Below, in pieces: positions 22,770-34,120 of a DNA stretch of 64,000 bases. Numbering within the stretch: position 1 is the stretch's first letter; each line of letters opens with the position of its first letter. Source of the DNA: Jaltomata sinuosa (lineage: Eukaryota > Streptophyta > Magnoliopsida > Solanales > Solanaceae). Position numbers and translations under genes: made by a program. The stretch is taken from positions 930,001-994,000 of the forward strand of contig QJPP01007220.1 of NCBI GenBank assembly GCA_003996215.1, in the 5' to 3' direction. The notes under the pieces were generated by a model. That model saw nothing but the letters and a program-made list of their open reading frames with translations. It was not told the origin of the DNA and searched no databases.

Positions 22770-23120
22770 AGATGTTATTTTAGATAAGAAGTTGTGGAAA
22801 ATACGAATTAGAGTAGAACGTTAAGATGTAGTAGTATGTTATCTCGCCATCCATCCATATTAGTCGACTAGTTGTACAAATTGATTTTATAGTTTCTTGT
22901 CCTTCGATTTTTGTTACTATTTAATGTTTCTTGTATTTTGATTATCTTATCATTTTATTGTAGTTGTTATTCAAAATGTTTTGTTATGCTTTCACTTTCA
23001 TTCTTTTTTTTTGAATTGTTTTTCCTTGAGTCGAGGGTTTATGGAAAACAATCTCTTTACCCCTACACTCTACCTTCTTCCGCATCTCACTTTGTGGAAC
23101 TACATTGAGTATATTATTCT
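22770..23120 (+). mobile_element. SINE family A with 5' module, second long copy
   Basis: The 5' module GAAGTTGTGGAAAATACGAATTAGA, GTAGTAGTATGTTATCTCGCC and TTACTATTTAATGTTTCTTG recurs from 7965. It is followed by TTGAGTCGAGGGTTTATGGA, CACTCTACCTTCTTCCGCAT and TGTGGAACTACATTGAGT. Confidence 0.7.
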
Positions 23121-23394
23121 TGTTAATCAGAATTTACATAGTTTGCAACTTGAAAAATTAAAAAGTGTCACATAAACTGAGACAAAGAAAGTAATATAAC
23201 ATGAAAAGTTAGTTAAAATAATTTGATTATTATTGTAAAATATTATTATAGAGGAATAGAAGACGACTATCATAGAGAAGCGTAGTTGTATATGAAAATT
23301 ATTGTATATGGCCACTTTATAAATGTGGTTGAGTTGCCAAAAGATTACTTGGAACTACGCCAAAAGTTTAAGGCAAAGACCCTTTATCTACTTA

Positions 23395-23587
23395 GAGCTT
23401 GTTTGGATTGGTTTATTTTAAGCTGCTTTTTTTAAGTTGAAAATTCCAGCTTTTAGCTTTTAATTTTTTTTTTGCTATTTTGACTTAAAATTAAGTGTCC
23501 AGAAGCACTTTTTTACCTTATCCAAACACTATAAAATAACTTTAACTTAAAAAGAACTTCAAATAAATCAATCCAAAAGGGTTCTAG
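23395..23587. mobile_element. Short hAT-like MITE
   Basis: Ends GAGCTTGTTTGGATTGGTTT and AATAAATCAATCCAAAAGGGTTC are inverted copies of each other around an AT-rich core of about 190 bp. Confidence 0.7.
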
Positions 23588-24757
23588 TTGGTGTCATGAT
23601 GTTAATTGCTAGAATTATGATTATAGTTTTGTTTTGGTTCTAAACTTCTAATTTAAAAGAGTGGAAAGCAAAAAAGAAGTTATGTGCTGCACGACAAGAC
23701 AGACCCTTGTCTATTGGATATATCTCTCAAAAATGCTTTATACAACTTTGATAGTTTCAATCGAGGACATGAACTTAAATAGAAAGATATAGAGATTGAG
23801 AATCGGGTATTAATATTTAATAAAGAAGGATTACATTTTACGGCGTAAATGAGAGTAAATAGTCATAAATCTCTTCTATAATATTTTTTTAAAAAAAATG
23901 TAAAAAAATATGACGATTAATTTGAGACGGAAGGAGTACTACTATTCTTAGCTTTGGAGTTTGGAATGTTATAAAGACAAAACTTCTAAAAACTTGATAA
24001 CGTGCATAGGAGAAATTGGCTATGGTCTACTTTGTTATTTTCTCCACTTAATTCAATTCAAATGAAATCAAGTCACACTAGTCTTGAAGAATTTAATTAA
24101 GATATCTAAATCTAAATATATGGAATATCTAAATCTTGAATTCTTGTATTTAAATTTGAATACTAATCGTTTATGTGGTAATTGTGCGGTAAAACGGGTG
24201 ACGATGAATGCTTGAAGTAGATATTTATATTTTTTCATATTTTAATTTATGTGACATAGTTTGATTTAATTTAGAAATTAAGGAAGAAATACACTTTTTT
24301 ACAACTTATAATTTCAAACACGCCATAATATTTTTACTACTATATTATAAGTGGCAACAAAAGCAGCTCATGGTCGACGTGCTTACCTACCATGAGGGCT
24401 TATTGGTAATTTAAAATAAAATGTTGCTTAAGAGTTGTGCATTTTGAAGCATTGAGAGTTGTACTTTTGTCCTGTGAGCACTGAGCAGTACTACTTTTTT
24501 GGGTTTGTTTTTATCGTTGCTTTTTTATATTATTGCAGTACTTGGTTGGTATATTTTCGTAAATATATCAAATTTGGAGACTGTTTAATGACTGAAAAAG
24601 GGACCCCACACACTTTCTTTAGAGTATATTTTTGGATGGATGGAATACGTATAGGTAGCAAATACATTCTGCTCTCACTCAAAGTCCTTTTTTGTTCATT
24701 TTACGGGAAAACAACAAGGAAATGTCCAAATGGGCTTTGATAAAAGAAACGGTGGAA
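23588..24757. other. Gene-free intergenic DNA
   Basis: AT-rich, with a possible decayed MITE end GAGACGGAAGGAGTACTAC at 23921-23942. No supported gene. Confidence 0.4.
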
Positions 24758-24850
24758 TCGATAGATCCTTTTGTTTCTGCTAATATTTGAACCTGAGACC
24801 TCATGGTTCTCAACCTACTTCATTAACAACTAGGCGCGTGCCCTTTGATC
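24758..24850 (+). mobile_element. SINE family B 3' fragment
   Basis: TATTTGAACCTGAGACCTC, ATGGTTCTCAACCTACTTCA, TTAACAACTAGGCGCGTGCCC match the family-B 3' half. Confidence 0.7.
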
Positions 24851-25137
24851 CTTTTTTCATGTTATGAGTTTTGCTCAATTAACCCCCAAAAAATCTGCTC
24901 AAAAACCGTTGTTTTTCTTTTAGTATTCAGGTAAGTTAATTTCCAGATTATAAATGTACTTTACGGGAGCAATCACCTTTTATTTAACAGAATTATCAAA
25001 TGGAAAATAAAGAATCCAACTTTATACTCAAAACAAAATTTTATAATCAGAAATATATACTGCAAATATATTAATTCCAATACATATCCTAAATCCATAA
25101 CAAAATGAAAAATACATTCATCATTAAATCAAAAATT

Positions 25138-25335
25138 CTAGTGCCTGAAGATAGCGAATGCACATGCAAGGAGAGAAGTTCCAACCAACAAACCGGAAAA
25201 TGGCAATGCAAATGCCGCACCAGCATCAGGTGCCGGGGCCGGTGCCAACTCCTGAGCAGAAGTTTCAACCATAGTAGACAAAAAGGCAACGATGAAGACA
25301 ACGAAGAACGCGTTGAGAATGGTGGATCGAGCCAT
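25138..25335 (-). CDS. Arabinogalactan peptide (AG-peptide), second copy
   Basis: The start is taken at MARSTILNAFF (25335), not the in-frame ATG four codons upstream, because the signal peptide begins there as in relatives. The 65-residue precursor has a hydrophobic signal peptide (about 1-27), a mature QELAPAPAPDAGAA core with three Ala-Pro dipeptides, and a hydrophobic GPI tail ending AFAIFRH. It has the same plan as the gene at 21514 and lies on the same strand 3.4 kb away. The two probably arose by local duplication, although their signal peptides and tails differ much. A TATA-like motif lies at 25431-25439, directly followed upstream by a G/C-run tract. Confidence 0.9.
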   Translation of the reverse strand: MARSTILNAFFVVFIVAFLSTMVETSAQELAPAPAPDAGAAFALPFSGLLVGTSLLACAFAIFRH

Positions 25336-25430
25336 TGATAGATACACAAATTATAGTAGAGAAAAAAAGTGGCCGGAGATTGATCGGAGAATGAGTGTAG
25401 AAGTGAAGAAAATTAGGGTTCAGAGCTGTG

Positions 25431-25463
25431 AATTTATAGTGGGGGTGGGGGGTGGGGGAGGAG
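25431..25463 (-). promoter_or_regulatory. TATA box plus adjoining G-run tract of AG-peptide gene 2
   Basis: Minus strand CTATAAATT at 25431-25439. Plus-strand G runs GGGGG, GGGGGG, GGGGG (25440-25458) followed by GGAGGAG sit directly upstream of it. The plus strand could form a G-quadruplex. Confidence 0.6.
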
Positions 25464-25654
25464 ACAGCTGGCGACAGGGTATTTGATAAGTGAAAGTTTA
25501 CCAAACAAAAGATACTCATATAACAGCTGGGGAATGTGAAAGCTGTAAAGTTTTTCATCATGGCTATGATTAGTTGTTTGTTTGTTTACATTATTGTAGT
25601 AGCAATTATTTGTTCACATTGATATTGTTTGGTTTGGCTGATTCTTTTTTGTCA

Positions 25655-25790
25655 AGTGGGGGATGAATCTGTCGGAAACAACTTCTCTACCTTATCTATG
25701 AGGTAGAGGTATGAATTGCATACACTCTACCCTTCCTAGACCCCACGTTGTGAGAATACACCGGGTATGTTATTGTTGTTGTTGTTGGGG
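25655..25790 (+). mobile_element. SINE family A copy
   Basis: CTGTCGGAAACAACTTCTCTACC, GAGGTAGAGGTATGAATTGC, ATACACTCTACCCTTCC, TAGACCCCACGTTGTGAG, ATACACCGGGTATGTTA and a TTGTTGTTGTTG tail. This is one of the best-preserved copies here. Confidence 0.85.
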
Positions 25791-26200
25791 TGAATCTCTT
25801 TTTTCTTCTCATCGGGTGTCGGATAACCATTTTAGAGTTCCGATCATTTTAGATTTGCATCGCGTAGGATTCATTAACGAGAACAATATTTTTTATTAGG
25901 ATTTTTCCATTTACAAGATATAGAGCTAGAGACCTATGGTAAACAATGAGCAGATCATATTCGTCCCATCACAACTCTTATAAACATTTTTAGGGCCTAT
26001 TAAAAGGTAAAGCGTTCCTATAAAAAAAAAAATCCAAGAGTAGAACTCGAGACCTGGTTAAGGGTGAAATTATTTTCCGTCCTACCACAACTCTTATAAT
26101 TATTTTAGGATCTCGACTAATTTAGATTCGCACGGTGAGTCTCATTAAAGGGGAGAATATCTCCGATAAAGATTTTTTCTATTTTTAGAATTAAAATTTG
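25791..26200 (-). mobile_element. Two SINE family C copies in tandem
   Basis: The blocks GGTTTTCTCATCGGGTGTC-like, ATTTTAGATTTGCATCGCGTAGG, GAGACCT and CCATCACAACTCTTATAA occur at 25800-25985. They occur again at 26015-26190 (ACTCGAGACCTGGTTAAGG, CTACCACAACTCTTATAA, GATTCGCACGGTGAGTC). Ends are not sharp. Confidence 0.55.
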
Positions 26201-26290
26201 AGACGCACTCAAGAGTGTGACCTAGTGGTCAATGACATGAGTTGAGCACCATGAGGTCTCGGATTCAATTCCTAGATGGTTTCAATGATC
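26201..26290 (-). mobile_element. SINE family B 3' fragment, reverse
   Basis: AGAGTGTGACCTAGTGGTCAATGAC, ATGAGTTGAGCACCATGAGG and TCTCGGATTCAATTCC are the complement of the family tail and B-box region. Confidence 0.7.
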
Positions 26291-26898
26291 CTTGTGTATT
26301 TGGACACCATATTGTATTACTATTACTTTCTTGCCAACCATTATACCAAAAAATGAGTTAGGTGACCCAATAAACTATTTCCCCAAAAAGCAGCTACTAA
26401 AATATGACATATTTGTTCTAGATTTTGTGTTCTTCACTCATACAATTAACTAGTTACTAGTCTATTGTCTTTATCAAAAAAAGTAGTTCATCTGTCAACT
26501 GGATTGCAGCTAGTCTGAATCTCAAATTGTATGGTGTTTTATACAAAGTAGATACAAGATGAGCAATTATATTAGACTTCTACTAACTATATATACAATC
26601 TGAGAATTACAAGTACTGAAAAATATTTGAAACAATCATAGTCAAGAAAAACTATCCACACAAACATGCCCCTTTGCTCATAAATTCCTCAAACCAATCA
26701 AGAAGGTAATTCAGGTTTGTTCTACCAGTGACATAAACAGAATAAAATTCAACACACAATGGCGTCACAATAAACAAAGGATGCACGATTTACTATCACT
26801 ACGACACCCAATATACACCAAGAAACGTTTAAGCTTTCAAATCCTTTGCAGCAAAGAAGCGCAACCTAATACATAATGTAGATTGCATTACATTACAG
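26291..26898. other. 3' flank of the J-domain gene
   Basis: Presumed 3' UTR of the minus-strand gene at the right side, and AT-rich spacer at the left. Nothing else recognised. Confidence 0.4.
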
Positions 26899-29800
26899 TT
26901 ACTTTCGCTTAGATTGCTTCCTGCTCTCAAGTTTTCTTCGAGCAGCTTCAAATTCTTCCTCGCTTGGCTCTGTTGCAGATGGATCCCCACCGTATTTGCT
27001 AGCTAAAGATGAGAACATAGAGTTCATTTTGCCCCTCCGTTCATTTTGCCGCTGAGAAATAATAGCATACAAATCGTCTGGTTCTTTCTTTGATCTGCGA
27101 GATTTCAAGTACTCCAGTTAGAATATAGCACTTTCAGAGTTTCAGTTAATGATGCATAATAAGGTAAAAGATGACTCACTTTTGCCTACGTTTCAATGGA
27201 CTTGTAGGCGGTTTTGTTTCAGACACTTCCTTTGCCCATTTCTCATATGCTTTGGTTGACTTTATCTCCCCTGTCAGAGTAAATTATAAGGTGTCGATCA
27301 CTTTTCAGTGAATAAAGAGCAAATGTTTATTGGAATGCACTTTGTGCAACCTCGATAAAAGTTGTTGTTAAAGGAAAAAATTATTGGAATGTTGATGTGG
27401 CAAACAGATGGCTAAACAGTGTGTTGAAAGTCACATGATTAGGTCAAACAACACATCTATTCCCTAATTGTAAGGGCATCATAGAGGACGAATTGTGATG
27501 TTTACCAATCCTTGAAATCTATTTGACTACATTACATATTTAATATGATGGAAGCTTCAAGAACAAATAACTTTTTATGAAGAAAACTCATCTAGACTGA
27601 AGTTAAACTCTACCTGCTGCTATAGCCTCATCCAGAATATCTTTGAATCGGTGTGAATCTAATTTGATATCGGAGCAAATCATGGAGCAGAAGAGCCTAC
27701 AGAAGATTGCATATTAGGTGGCAACCTAGAAATCAAAGCATTAAAGAGTTAAGAGCATATTGCATCTGGCTTTCTGCTCATACCTCTTCATTTTACCCTT
27801 GTACTTCTTGTATAGATCAATCAAGTCTGTCTTCTCAGACTCAGATCCTCTATAATTTGCTTCAAACTTTTCAATATCGGCCTCGGTAATCTGAAAAAGA
27901 CGTGTAGGTTCCTCCAATGTTAGAGTGTCTACTACTCAATTAATAAAGTGGAGTAATTATTTACTGTTACCTTTGGATGCATAGCTCGGAAAAACTCCTT
28001 CAAGTTTTCGACGACATCTCCTGCCAGGTCCTGTTAATCGGCAGATGATAATGAGAAAACCTTTTTTTCTTTTTAAATAGGTGTCAGTGAGGTGTGCCCA
28101 ATTAGCACTTCAGCCAAAAAGAACATTCTATTATCTATTCTCAAATACAGATTGAAAAGATTGTTTGCTAGCTCGCTATAGTTCTCAGAATCTCAATATA
28201 TAAGATTGATATTAAGAAAAGTCAGATATCGGTTAGACTTGTCTACAAGAACCAAATATATAAGATGGCTCAACATAAAAGACACCATACAAGCATGTCT
28301 ACTGTAACATTAACTTAGTTGTGCACAATGTGCAGGATTGACCCTATATAAGAAAAGAGAAAAAACATATGCATCACACAGTCAAACATTATGTTTGCTT
28401 CAGGGATGGGGAGAGGAAAGTGTTGATTTACTTCCCTAAGGAAAGATGGCTATTCTTACCTTTGATCAGTATACCTACAAAGGAAGTTAAACACGTCTCC
28501 TTACATCTTCCCTTTCCTAACATGGAGGGGCTCGATACCACTCACTTCCCCTTCCTTTCACAACCTAGTAGAAAAAATAAAGTCAAAATAGCACAAGGCT
28601 ACCTCCTCATGTAACCCCCTCTTTTCACCTTAACCAAACTAGGTTGTGACAAAGAATTGGCTCGAATATTAGTTTCTAGAGAAAACTGTATGAAGGTCAC
28701 AGATTTCAGCTTTACTCTTAACAAAGAGCTGATCACCCCCAAACCCAGCTCAACAGTCACCTTCATAATCTATGACATGATAGTATTGAGATTTTGGCTC
28801 ACTATCATAACAATGAAACAATCTTTTTACTACATCGCACCATCATATGCAAAAAACATAAGTAAAAGGTTCCAACATACTGAAGACGCTAGAGTTTCTC
28901 AAATGTTATCAGAGTTTGCAAATTGCAAGGATCACAGGAAAAAGAAAGAAACCACAGCAATATGACTCACAGCATCATCAACACAGCCAGTCTGATCATA
29001 AAGTGCTCGTTTCTCCTCATCACCAAGAATTGATATCACCTTTTGCAACTGCTGAAATTTCTCTTTTGCTTCCTATAGAGTGTAAATTTAAGATAATTCG
29101 TCTTTAAATTAGCTAATGTATACAGCAAACTCAGGCAAACCATACTCAATCATGCAGCCATTTACCTCATCATCAGGATTCTTATCAGGGTGAAGTCGCA
29201 GAGCCAACTTGTAATATGCCTTCTTTATTTCCTGCTGGGATGCTGTTGTTTCGACCCCAAGAATCTATAAAGTAGATGCCTTGTTAGTATGGCATCTCTT
29301 CCTTGAACAAAATAAACCAAAAGTAGTAGTAACTTAACATCAAAAAGAAAAGAGTGCTTAGTTTGTGGAAACATCTCCCAAACCATTATTCATAAGCTCC
29401 GCTTGTGAAAATTTATTTCTCTGGTAAGCATATCACATGCCTCGGACAATTTAGCACTATTTCTACAGCTACACATGCAGGTATTTACATATTTAGGGGG
29501 AATTTATCTTAGAATTCTCCAATCAAATCTGTAACATATGTATTTCTTTTTTGCATACTGTAAAGCAATAGCAATTAATACCCCCCATATCCAACAAGAT
29601 ATCCAAAATTTGCAGTTTGCACAAAAAACACATAAAGAGTCACTAGCCAGTGCCGAAGTGCTCAATCATTACAACTATGAACTCAATGATCTTTAAGGCA
29701 AAATGCAGCACTAAGACTTCACTGGTTAGCACGTCATATTCTTCAGATAGCTCAACATTCTTTGTACAGCTACAAAGAAATCAACTTGGCAGGATCTGTG

Positions 29801-31368
29801 CACTTACAGCCATGCATGCATGTACACATTTACAAAGGGAGTTTACCCTACAAGTTTCCAGTTTAATTTGTATGACAGATGTTTTGTCTTGCACAATTTA
29901 CTTCGATAACAATTAATACACTACATACGAAATTTTAAAGCTTTTTCACACCGAAGAATATTGAGCAACTTGTTAGCTAGTCTCTTCCGATACAACTACA
30001 AACTCAACCATCTTTCAGGTTAATTGGTATAAAACTTCAACATGATGTTGTATTAGCCCAAAACACTATAATCACTTGGAAACCCTACAATGAGGTAAAA
30101 TCCGGACTTGACAGCTGTTCAGTTCAGGAGAAGACACGTGGAGAATAAAGACAGGTCGGATGTGATTCAGCAAACATGACATTGGTCTCTGCACTTGAGA
30201 CCGACCGGTGAGGTTGGTCGCGTTTATTGAACAACTGGAGTTGCAATGTGAACACATCCAAGCCGTAACTGTTCCCAAAGAATCTGAGATTTACTTCTGA
30301 AGACTCTTAATCATGTACATAACAGTTGAGTCATGCGAATAACGATCATCAGGTGGGGCGTATAATGCGAAAAACATTACTTAGGGTTAGGCTATAATAA
30401 CATCCCCCTCACTTGTAAGGAATTGTTACTCTGAAGCTCTAAGGCTCTTAAGTTTATGAAGTTACTATCTAAAGGAGACCTTGCCTAGACAACTACCCTG
30501 GAGAGAAGACAACAACAACAACAAACCCAATGTATTCCACCGTTGGGGTCTAGGGAGGTCTAGGGAGGGTAAAGTGTACGCAGACCTTACCGCTACCTTG
30601 AAAAGACGAAGAGACTGTTTCTGATACCCTAGAGACACTTGAATAAGAATTATCCACTCTGTTTTATTTGCTCACTTTGTCCATTATTTTAGCTTATCAT
30701 ACTTCATTGTTTCATTTCAGCAATTTGGCATAAACAACAATCATTGTTTGGTCATCTTAATCCGGTCCTTGAACCACTTATCAAATTCAATTGTTACCCT
30801 AAGTTACGAACTTAGGAGTAAACAAACCCCTAATCACATACTAACAAAATCCTAAAGTATTAAAATTGAAATACACACATAAACCAAAAGGTCCAAAACC
30901 ATAACAAATACATAAATTTAAACACTACGAATTTCACCATCAGACATATATAGTTTGTGCAGCTCCTGCTCGTAAACAAGATACTATATAAAGTTCTGTT
31001 TGTTTCTACAAAATTTTCAACTACTCAACTTAAAATTCTAGATCCGCCTACAAAAGGTTTTTTAAAAAATGCTTGAAATCAGGTAAGTAGCAGCCCGGTA
31101 TACTAAGCTCCCGCTATACGTGGATCAAGAAAGGCCAGACCACAAGGATCTATTGTACCAGACTTATAGTACATTTCTGCAAGAGACTATTTCCACGTCT
31201 TAAAATCAAACAAGAGTAGAAACAAAAATTATGAGTTACCTCATAAAGGCTCTTCTCGCGCGACGAAGATCCGTTCAAACTCTCATCATTTTCCTTCATT
31301 TCTACGTCTTCTTCTTCTTCTTCGGAATTCTCCACCGGAACCCTAGCCTTCTTCTTTCCCTTTCCCAT
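26899..31368 (-). CDS. J-domain protein of the DNAJC9 type (dnaJ 6-like)
   Basis: Eight exons, in transcript order: 31240-31368, 29166-29264, 28971-29072, 27971-28030, 27784-27890, 27614-27696, 27180-27270 and 26899-27094. All introns are GT-AG, and the frame closes at 867 bases, 288 residues. An acidic N-terminus (ENSEEEEEDVEMKENDE) precedes the J-domain, about residues 40-105, with the HPD motif at 68-70. This motif stimulates HSP70 ATPase. The rest is a helical charged region ending in AIISQRQNERRGKMNSMFSSLASKYGG and a Lys/Arg-rich tail, the layout of animal DNAJC9. Animal DNAJC9 is a nuclear co-chaperone that binds histones H3-H4 and recruits HSP70. A histone role for the plant protein is inference. 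The promoter has a TATA box and two E2F-type sites. Intron 1 (29265-31239) holds SINE copies. Confidence 0.93.
30505..30640 (-). mobile_element. SINE family A in J-domain gene intron 1
   Basis: Reverse copy: ACAACAACAACAAACCCAAT tail, CCACCGTTGGGGTCTAGGGA, GGGTAAAGTGTACGCAGACC, CGAAGAGACTGTTTCTGATA. It contains a small internal duplication of GGGGTCTAGGGAGGTCTAGGG. Its transcription sense is the same as the host gene. Confidence 0.85.
31090..31196 (-). mobile_element. SINE family D, 5'-truncated, in J-domain gene intron 1
   Basis: Reverse copy of the element at 9352: CAGCCCGGTATACTAAGCTC, CCGCTATACGTGGATC, CCACAAGGATCTATTGTAC, TTTCTGCAAGAGACTATTTCC. Confidence 0.75.
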
Positions 31369-31488
31369 ACGGCAGCAAATCTGAAGATGCTTTACACTAC
31401 TTGTGCACGCAAAAGCGATTGACAATTTTGGGGGAATAAAAAGGGAAATTTTGAATTGGGTTTAGCTAATTTTGGTTGAAGATTAGGT

Positions 31489-31498
31489 ATTTATAAAG
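31489..31498 (-). promoter_or_regulatory. TATA box of J-domain gene
   Basis: Minus strand CTTTATAAATAC, about 120 bases upstream of the ATG at 31368. Confidence 0.65.
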
Positions 31499-31506
31499 GC
31501 GAAGGA

Positions 31507-31546
31507 TTCCCGCCATATTGATCCTCAAGTTCTCCCAGTTCCCGCC
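31507..31546 (-). promoter_or_regulatory. Pair of E2F-type sites upstream of J-domain gene
   Basis: TTCCCGCC at 31507-31514 and again at 31539-31546 (GGCGGGAA on the minus strand). They are 32 bases apart and just upstream of the TATA box. The core matches the plant E2F/DP consensus TTTSSCGC closely in its GGCGGGAA form. Confidence 0.6.
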
Positions 31547-31711
31547 AGGCGACACTGGAGATTTATGGACGGTTCAGATCTTGCCACGTAAGATAGAGTA
31601 CGCTACACCACGGAAATATGTAATTTATCAATAAGCTCATAATCTATAGTTTGTTTATTTAGTAGGATTGTATAAGAATTTGAGAAATTTTAATTGTTGT
31701 CATAACTTGTA

Positions 31712-31926
31712 GGGGTCGTTTGATAGCTGATTTCGAGGTGAGTTATGAAGGTATTAATTTTTGCATAAGTAATTACCATGTTTGGTAGTTGGTTAGCAAG
31801 TAAGTTATTCATGTATAAAGTTTAATACGATTTTGAGTTTTGCAATTTAAAAATTCGCGTAACTGATACATGTATAAGTTATGAGCGTCTTATATATTAT
31901 TTTATTCATGATAGAAAGTAGAAATA

Positions 31927-31992
<66 letters not shown>

Positions 31993-32104
31993 TAATTAAA
32001 CTCCGCATTACTAATAAGTGTATAAAATAGTACATAGATTTTCTTTTAACTAATTTCTGAATTACCAATACTTGCATGACTCTAATTAGCTACCAAATGA
32101 CTCC
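31712..32104. mobile_element. Foldback MITE with internal (TA)n
   Basis: Left end GGGGTCGTTTGATAGCTGA and right end GCTACCAAATGACTCC are inverted (with mismatches). Inner blocks TGCATAAGTAATTACC and TGGTTAGCAAGTAAG / CTTGCATGACTCTAATTAGC pair roughly. A (TA) run at 31931-31989 lies inside. Confidence 0.75.
31931..31989. repeat. (TA)n microsatellite, about 29 units
   Basis: Uninterrupted TA dinucleotides inside the surrounding MITE. Confidence 0.95.
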
Positions 32105-32134
32105 ATAAAGTTTTCATGTTTGTAAAAAAATAAT

Positions 32135-32390
32135 ACTCCTTCTGTTTCAATTTATTTGACCTACTTTCCTTGTGAGTCCATTCCAAAAAAAACATCTTTT
32201 TTTTTTTAGCAACTCTTTAATTTTAACTTTCCAGATGACATGTTTAAGACCACAAGATTAAAGGTTTTGGTACATTTAACATATCTTTAATTTATGACCA
32301 CAAAATTTAAGTCTTTTCTACTTTCTTAAAATTCATACAAAGTTAAAATAAGCCAAATAAATTGAAACAAGAGAAGTAATAATTCAAGAA
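32135..32390. mobile_element. Stowaway-like MITE
   Basis: Left ACTCCTTCTGTTTCAATTTATTTGAC and right AATAAATTGAAACAAGAGAAGTAA are inverted. Inner GACATGTTTAAGACCACAAGATT blocks are shared with 9741 and 22205. Confidence 0.7.
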
Positions 32391-33464
32391 ATTTAAATTG
32401 TATATCTAAATGAAACTTCAATTTCATATCATAATTATAAAATCATAATTTCATATCACATGTCTATAACGACGATGGTTTCAAGTAATTTTACAAATTG
32501 CATCGTACCTTCTTTCGGCGCATGACACCACTCTGTCCTTAACACTGACATGCATTTAGATTTTAGCCACTTTATTCAGCACAAGAACAATAATGTCAGT
32601 GAATCAAAGTTAGCTCATAGTATTATTTAAGTTATAACCCATTTAATTTATTCAAGTTTACTAGTTTGACCGCAGAATTATTTTATAAGCAGGTTAATTA
32701 TACGTAATCCAGATTAATATAAGCAATACATATTAGTTGAAAATACGTCTTATGTATTAGCTTTACTATGCTTTACTTTGATTTGTTTATCCTATTTTAA
32801 TTTATTACGAAATTTAAAAAGTAAAAAAAACTTTTAAATTTAATAATCTTAAATTAAAGATATATTAAATTTATCAAATACACTTAAATCTTGTAGTTTT
32901 AAATATATCATTTGAAAAATTAAAATTAAAGAATTGCTAAAAAGAAAAAGAGATAACTATTTTTTAAAATGAATTAAAAAAAATAGATAAATAATTTAAA
33001 ACTAAAAAAGTATATGTCAGCAAATGTAGTTATTACCTTTTTAAAAGGAGTTTAGCCTTTTAAGAAATTTATATATTTTAAAAATATAGATAAACTTTAT
33101 AGTGATATAATGTATGAGTTTTAAGTAAAGTAATTTCACAGCGTATATAATCAATTTCGACTTATTTAAAATTTAATTCAACTTGTCAATTTGACACCAT
33201 ATACATACAACGCTGACATACGTAGTGACATTTACTTGACATATATTTTATTCCATCATATTTATTTATTTTAAACATACTTGAAAACTAGTCAAAGAAA
33301 TTACGATCCTTAAAATAAGGAAATGGGAATACTACAAAATATATTAATCATATGGCAGTAAATTAGTGCTTAACGCAATAATAATAGTGTCATCTCGAAA
33401 GTGGAGTTTCAAAAGAAAAATGTGTATACAATCTTACCATACCTTAAGGATAAAGATAGAAAAA
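32391..33464. other. AT-rich DNA with decayed MITE
   Basis: A decayed copy of the same Stowaway-like family lies at about 32755-33015 (TTGATTTGTTTATCCTATTTTAATTT at its left side). No gene is supported. Confidence 0.4.
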
Positions 33465-33810
33465 TTCTTTATAATCGCTATTTAAATTTTATTGTATATA
33501 TCGTATTATTAAATCTATCATTATATAATAGTGAAAAGTCCTATTTTATATAACAAATGAGATGTGGTGTGATCGCATTGTGATCTTATTTTTCTTCTTT
33601 ATTTTATCTTTATATTTATTATCTAATAATCACATTTTGTCCTTTACCTTATCTTTTTTATAATAGCTCTACTTCATACCTATTTTTCTTATAAGTTTGT
33701 CTTTCACCTTCAAATTATTGGTATCTAACATTATGCAATGACGGAATCTATCCAAACATTGTATTCATCAAAATAATATAATATAATATAATATGATAGA
33801 TCATAAAAGA
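33465..33810. mobile_element. hAT-like MITE, copy 1
   Basis: Ordered blocks ATTGTATATATCGTATTATT, AGTGAAAAGTCC, ATCTAATAATCACATTTTGTCC, TAAGTTTGTCTTTCACC, TATCTAACATTATGCAATGACGG, CTATCCAAACATTGTATTCA recur in the same order at 58720-59130. Confidence 0.6.
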
Positions 33811-33814
33811 ATAT

Positions 33815-34120
33815 TATAATACATAAACTAATCGTTTAACTTGATCTTAATCGACATTTATGTTTTTCATCTAATTTTGTGCGTGAACAAGTAGACACTT
33901 AAACAATCATAAAGTTAAACAAATAGAAAAACGTATTTTACATGACAAATAGCCTGAGATAAACGCATCCTATATGTCAAAATGCGTGAGATTTTTCATG
34001 TAAGACGTGTTATTTACTTGTTCAACTTTATAATAGTTTAAGTGCATATTTATACATATCCAAAATTGAAGAACATAGATATCTGATAAGCCTAAATTAA
34101 AAGACACATTTATATATTAT
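33815..34120. mobile_element. TIR MITE related to 53437 element
   Basis: AATACATAAACTAATCGTTTAACTTG at the left and an inverted AAATTAAAAGACACATTTATATATTATG at the right. AACAAGTAGACACTTAAAC and TTACTTGTTCAACTTTATAA pair inside. Confidence 0.7.

Noticed and set aside
30046..30402. Possible solo LTR (TGTTGTATTAGCC ... CTATAATAACA) in J-domain gene intron 1
   Set aside because: TG...CA ends are present but there is no matching target duplication (CATGA versus TCCCC), so it cannot be separated from chance.
31847..32077. 76-codon frame with Ile-Tyr repeats
   Set aside because: It is the (TA)n tract within a MITE.
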